The position numbers and the translations under genes were made by a program. DNA of 5,669 nt from Acidobacteriota bacterium. GTDB taxonomy: Bacteria > Acidobacteriota > Vicinamibacteria > Vicinamibacterales > Fen-181. The notes under the pieces are model-generated. The model did not search any database. It worked only from the letters and a program-made list of their open reading frames with translations, and was not told where the DNA came from. The DNA is taken from the NCBI GenBank assembly GCA_021779795.1, contig JAJXZZ010000063.1, forward strand, positions 5,501-11,169, in the 5' to 3' direction. Each line of letters opens with the position of its first letter. Position 1 is the stretch's first letter. This document shows positions 4,765-5,669 of the stretch, piece by piece.

Positions 4765-5669
4765 GTGGGCCTGTTCACCTCGTTCCAGCTCAAGTCGCGC
4801 GACGCCGCCACCAGGAGGCGGGCCGCGTCCTCGCTCGGCGTTCGCGGCCGCACGGCCGCCATCCCGTCGCTCCAGCCGCTGCTCGACGACGCCGACTGGG
4901 GCGTGCGCGCGGCGGCCGTGTCCTCGCTCGGCCTGATCGGCGACGCCTCGGCGGCGCCGCTCCTGGTCGAGGCGGTCAAGGGAGCCGACGCGCTCGCCGA
5001 CCTCGACGGCGCCGCGGCCGTGCGGGCGGCCGTCGTCGAGGCGCTGGGGCGGATCGGGGCGCCGGCGGTGCCGGTGATCGCCGGCGTGCTGCGCGACCGC
5101 CACGCGAAGCTGCGCGAAGCGGCGATCGCCGCCCTCGGCGCAATCGGCGGGCCCGAGGCCGTCGCGGCGCTCGGCGAGATGATCCACGACGACCGGTCGA
5201 GCGTGCGGCAGGCGGCCATCTCGGCCCTGGCGCGCGCGTCGGGCGCCAGGGCCGTGCCGGTGGTCACGCGCGCGCTCTCGCACAAGGACCCGACGACGAG
5301 GAAGCACGCGGCCGAGACGCTGGGGACGCTTGGCGACCGGGCCGCCGTGAGCACCCTCGGCGCGGCCCTGTCGGACACCGACCGGACCGTGCGGGTCGCG
5401 GCGGTCGCCGCGTGCGCCTCGCTCGGCGGCCCCGAGGCGGCGTCGCTGCTGGTCGCGGGCGTGAACGCGGGCGACCGCGACGTGAAGGCGGCCGCCGCGG
5501 CGGCGCTGAAGTCGTTCGAGTGGACGCCCGGGAACCCGGCCGAGCGGGCGGTGCACGCGGTGGTCCACGGCCGGTTCGACGACGCGGCGGCGGCGGGAGT
5601 CGACGCGATCGAGGCGCTGGCGGGCATGCTGGCCGACCGCGACCCGGCGACGCGCCGGGGCGCCCTGAC
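4765..5669 (+). CDS. HEAT-repeat protein (PBS-lyase-like HEAT repeats), 3'-partial
   Basis: A helical-repeat scaffold likely to bind protein partners; the partner and pathway are unknown. The window holds 301 codons from a GTG start and no stop, so the C-terminus lies beyond it. After a short lead (GLFTSFQLKS) there are about eight tandem repeats of roughly 30 residues, each with a D..VR.AA..ALG.IG.P.A...L...L pattern: near 12-41, 42-72, 82-110, 111-141, 142-172, 173-203, 204-235 and 236-251. Clear examples are WGVRAAAVSSLGLIGD (45-60) and KLREAAIAALGAIGGPEAV (115-133). Repeat 8 then breaks into FEWTPGNPAERAVHAVVHGR and FDDAAAAGVDAIEALAGML (251-289), a W.P...A...G..DAI.AL insert also seen in other bacterial HEAT arrays, and a ninth repeat begins. 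There is no signal peptide or membrane segment, so it is probably cytoplasmic. It is divergent from the amidohydrolase. The minus-strand frame open across this region lacks any such pattern and is a shadow. Confidence 0.9.
   Translation, partial: MGLFTSFQLKSRDAATRRRAASSLGVRGRTAAIPSLQPLLDDADWGVRAAAVSSLGLIGDASAAPLLVEAVKGADALADLDGAAAVRAAVVEALGRIGAPAVPVIAGVLRDRHAKLREAAIAALGAIGGPEAVAALGEMIHDDRSSVRQAAISALARASGARAVPVVTRALSHKDPTTRKHAAETLGTLGDRAAVSTLGAALSDTDRTVRVAAVAACASLGGPEAASLLVAGVNAGDRDVKAAAAAALKSFEWTPGNPAERAVHAVVHGRFDDAAAAGVDAIEALAGMLADRDPATRRGAL

Noticed and set aside
4638..5627. Upstream extension of the amidohydrolase frame by about 330 codons
   Set aside because: The Ser/Ala/Arg-rich product shows no family pattern and is antisense to a clear HEAT-repeat gene. 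The signal peptide and ribosome binding site place the start at 4637.

Overview
The window is very GC-rich DNA (about 70% by eye) with tightly packed bacterial housekeeping and accessory genes, GTG starts alongside ATG, and short intergenic regions filled with small palindromic repeats. The gene content, a YtcJ-like amidohydrolase lipoprotein, a long HEAT-repeat protein and the repeat types fit an uncultivated high-GC soil-type bacterium. Acidobacteriota (Vicinamibacteria-like) is my best guess, but this is inference and other high-GC Gram-negative phyla are possible.

Layout from left to right: (1) 1-943 (+), a serine O-acetyltransferase whose N-terminus lies outside the window. It has the complete hexapeptide domain and ends in Gly-Asp-Gly-Ile, the tail used to dock with cysteine synthase. 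(2) 940-1108, a 169-bp MITE-like element with 22-bp terminal inverted repeats (20/22 match) that start and end in CTAG. It fills the whole gap between two convergent genes and supplies or duplicates both of their TAG stop codons. (3) 1105-1863 (-), an RsuA/RluB-type rRNA pseudouridine synthase. (4) 1864-2011, a divergent intergenic region with two oppositely oriented arrays of degenerate 7-bp repeats. (5) 2012-2821 (+), tRNA pseudouridine synthase TruA, GTG start. (6) 2818-2915, a convergent intergenic region with REP-like palindromes, one overlapping the truA stop. (7) 2916-4637 (-), a secreted lipoprotein of amidohydrolase family 3. (8) 4638-4764, a divergent promoter region with recognisable -10 elements on both strands and a 12-bp palindrome between them. 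(9) 4765-5669 (+), a HEAT-repeat protein that runs off the right end.

The genes do not form one operon: orientations alternate (+ - + - +), so neighbours are convergent or divergent. RluB-like and TruA are both RNA pseudouridine synthases and share a divergent intergenic region; the others have no evident common pathway. I see no defence system, CRISPR array, tRNA, rRNA or transposase gene. The most notable material is non-coding: the MITE sitting exactly on two convergent stop codons, the heptamer arrays upstream of truA, and the palindromes after truA.
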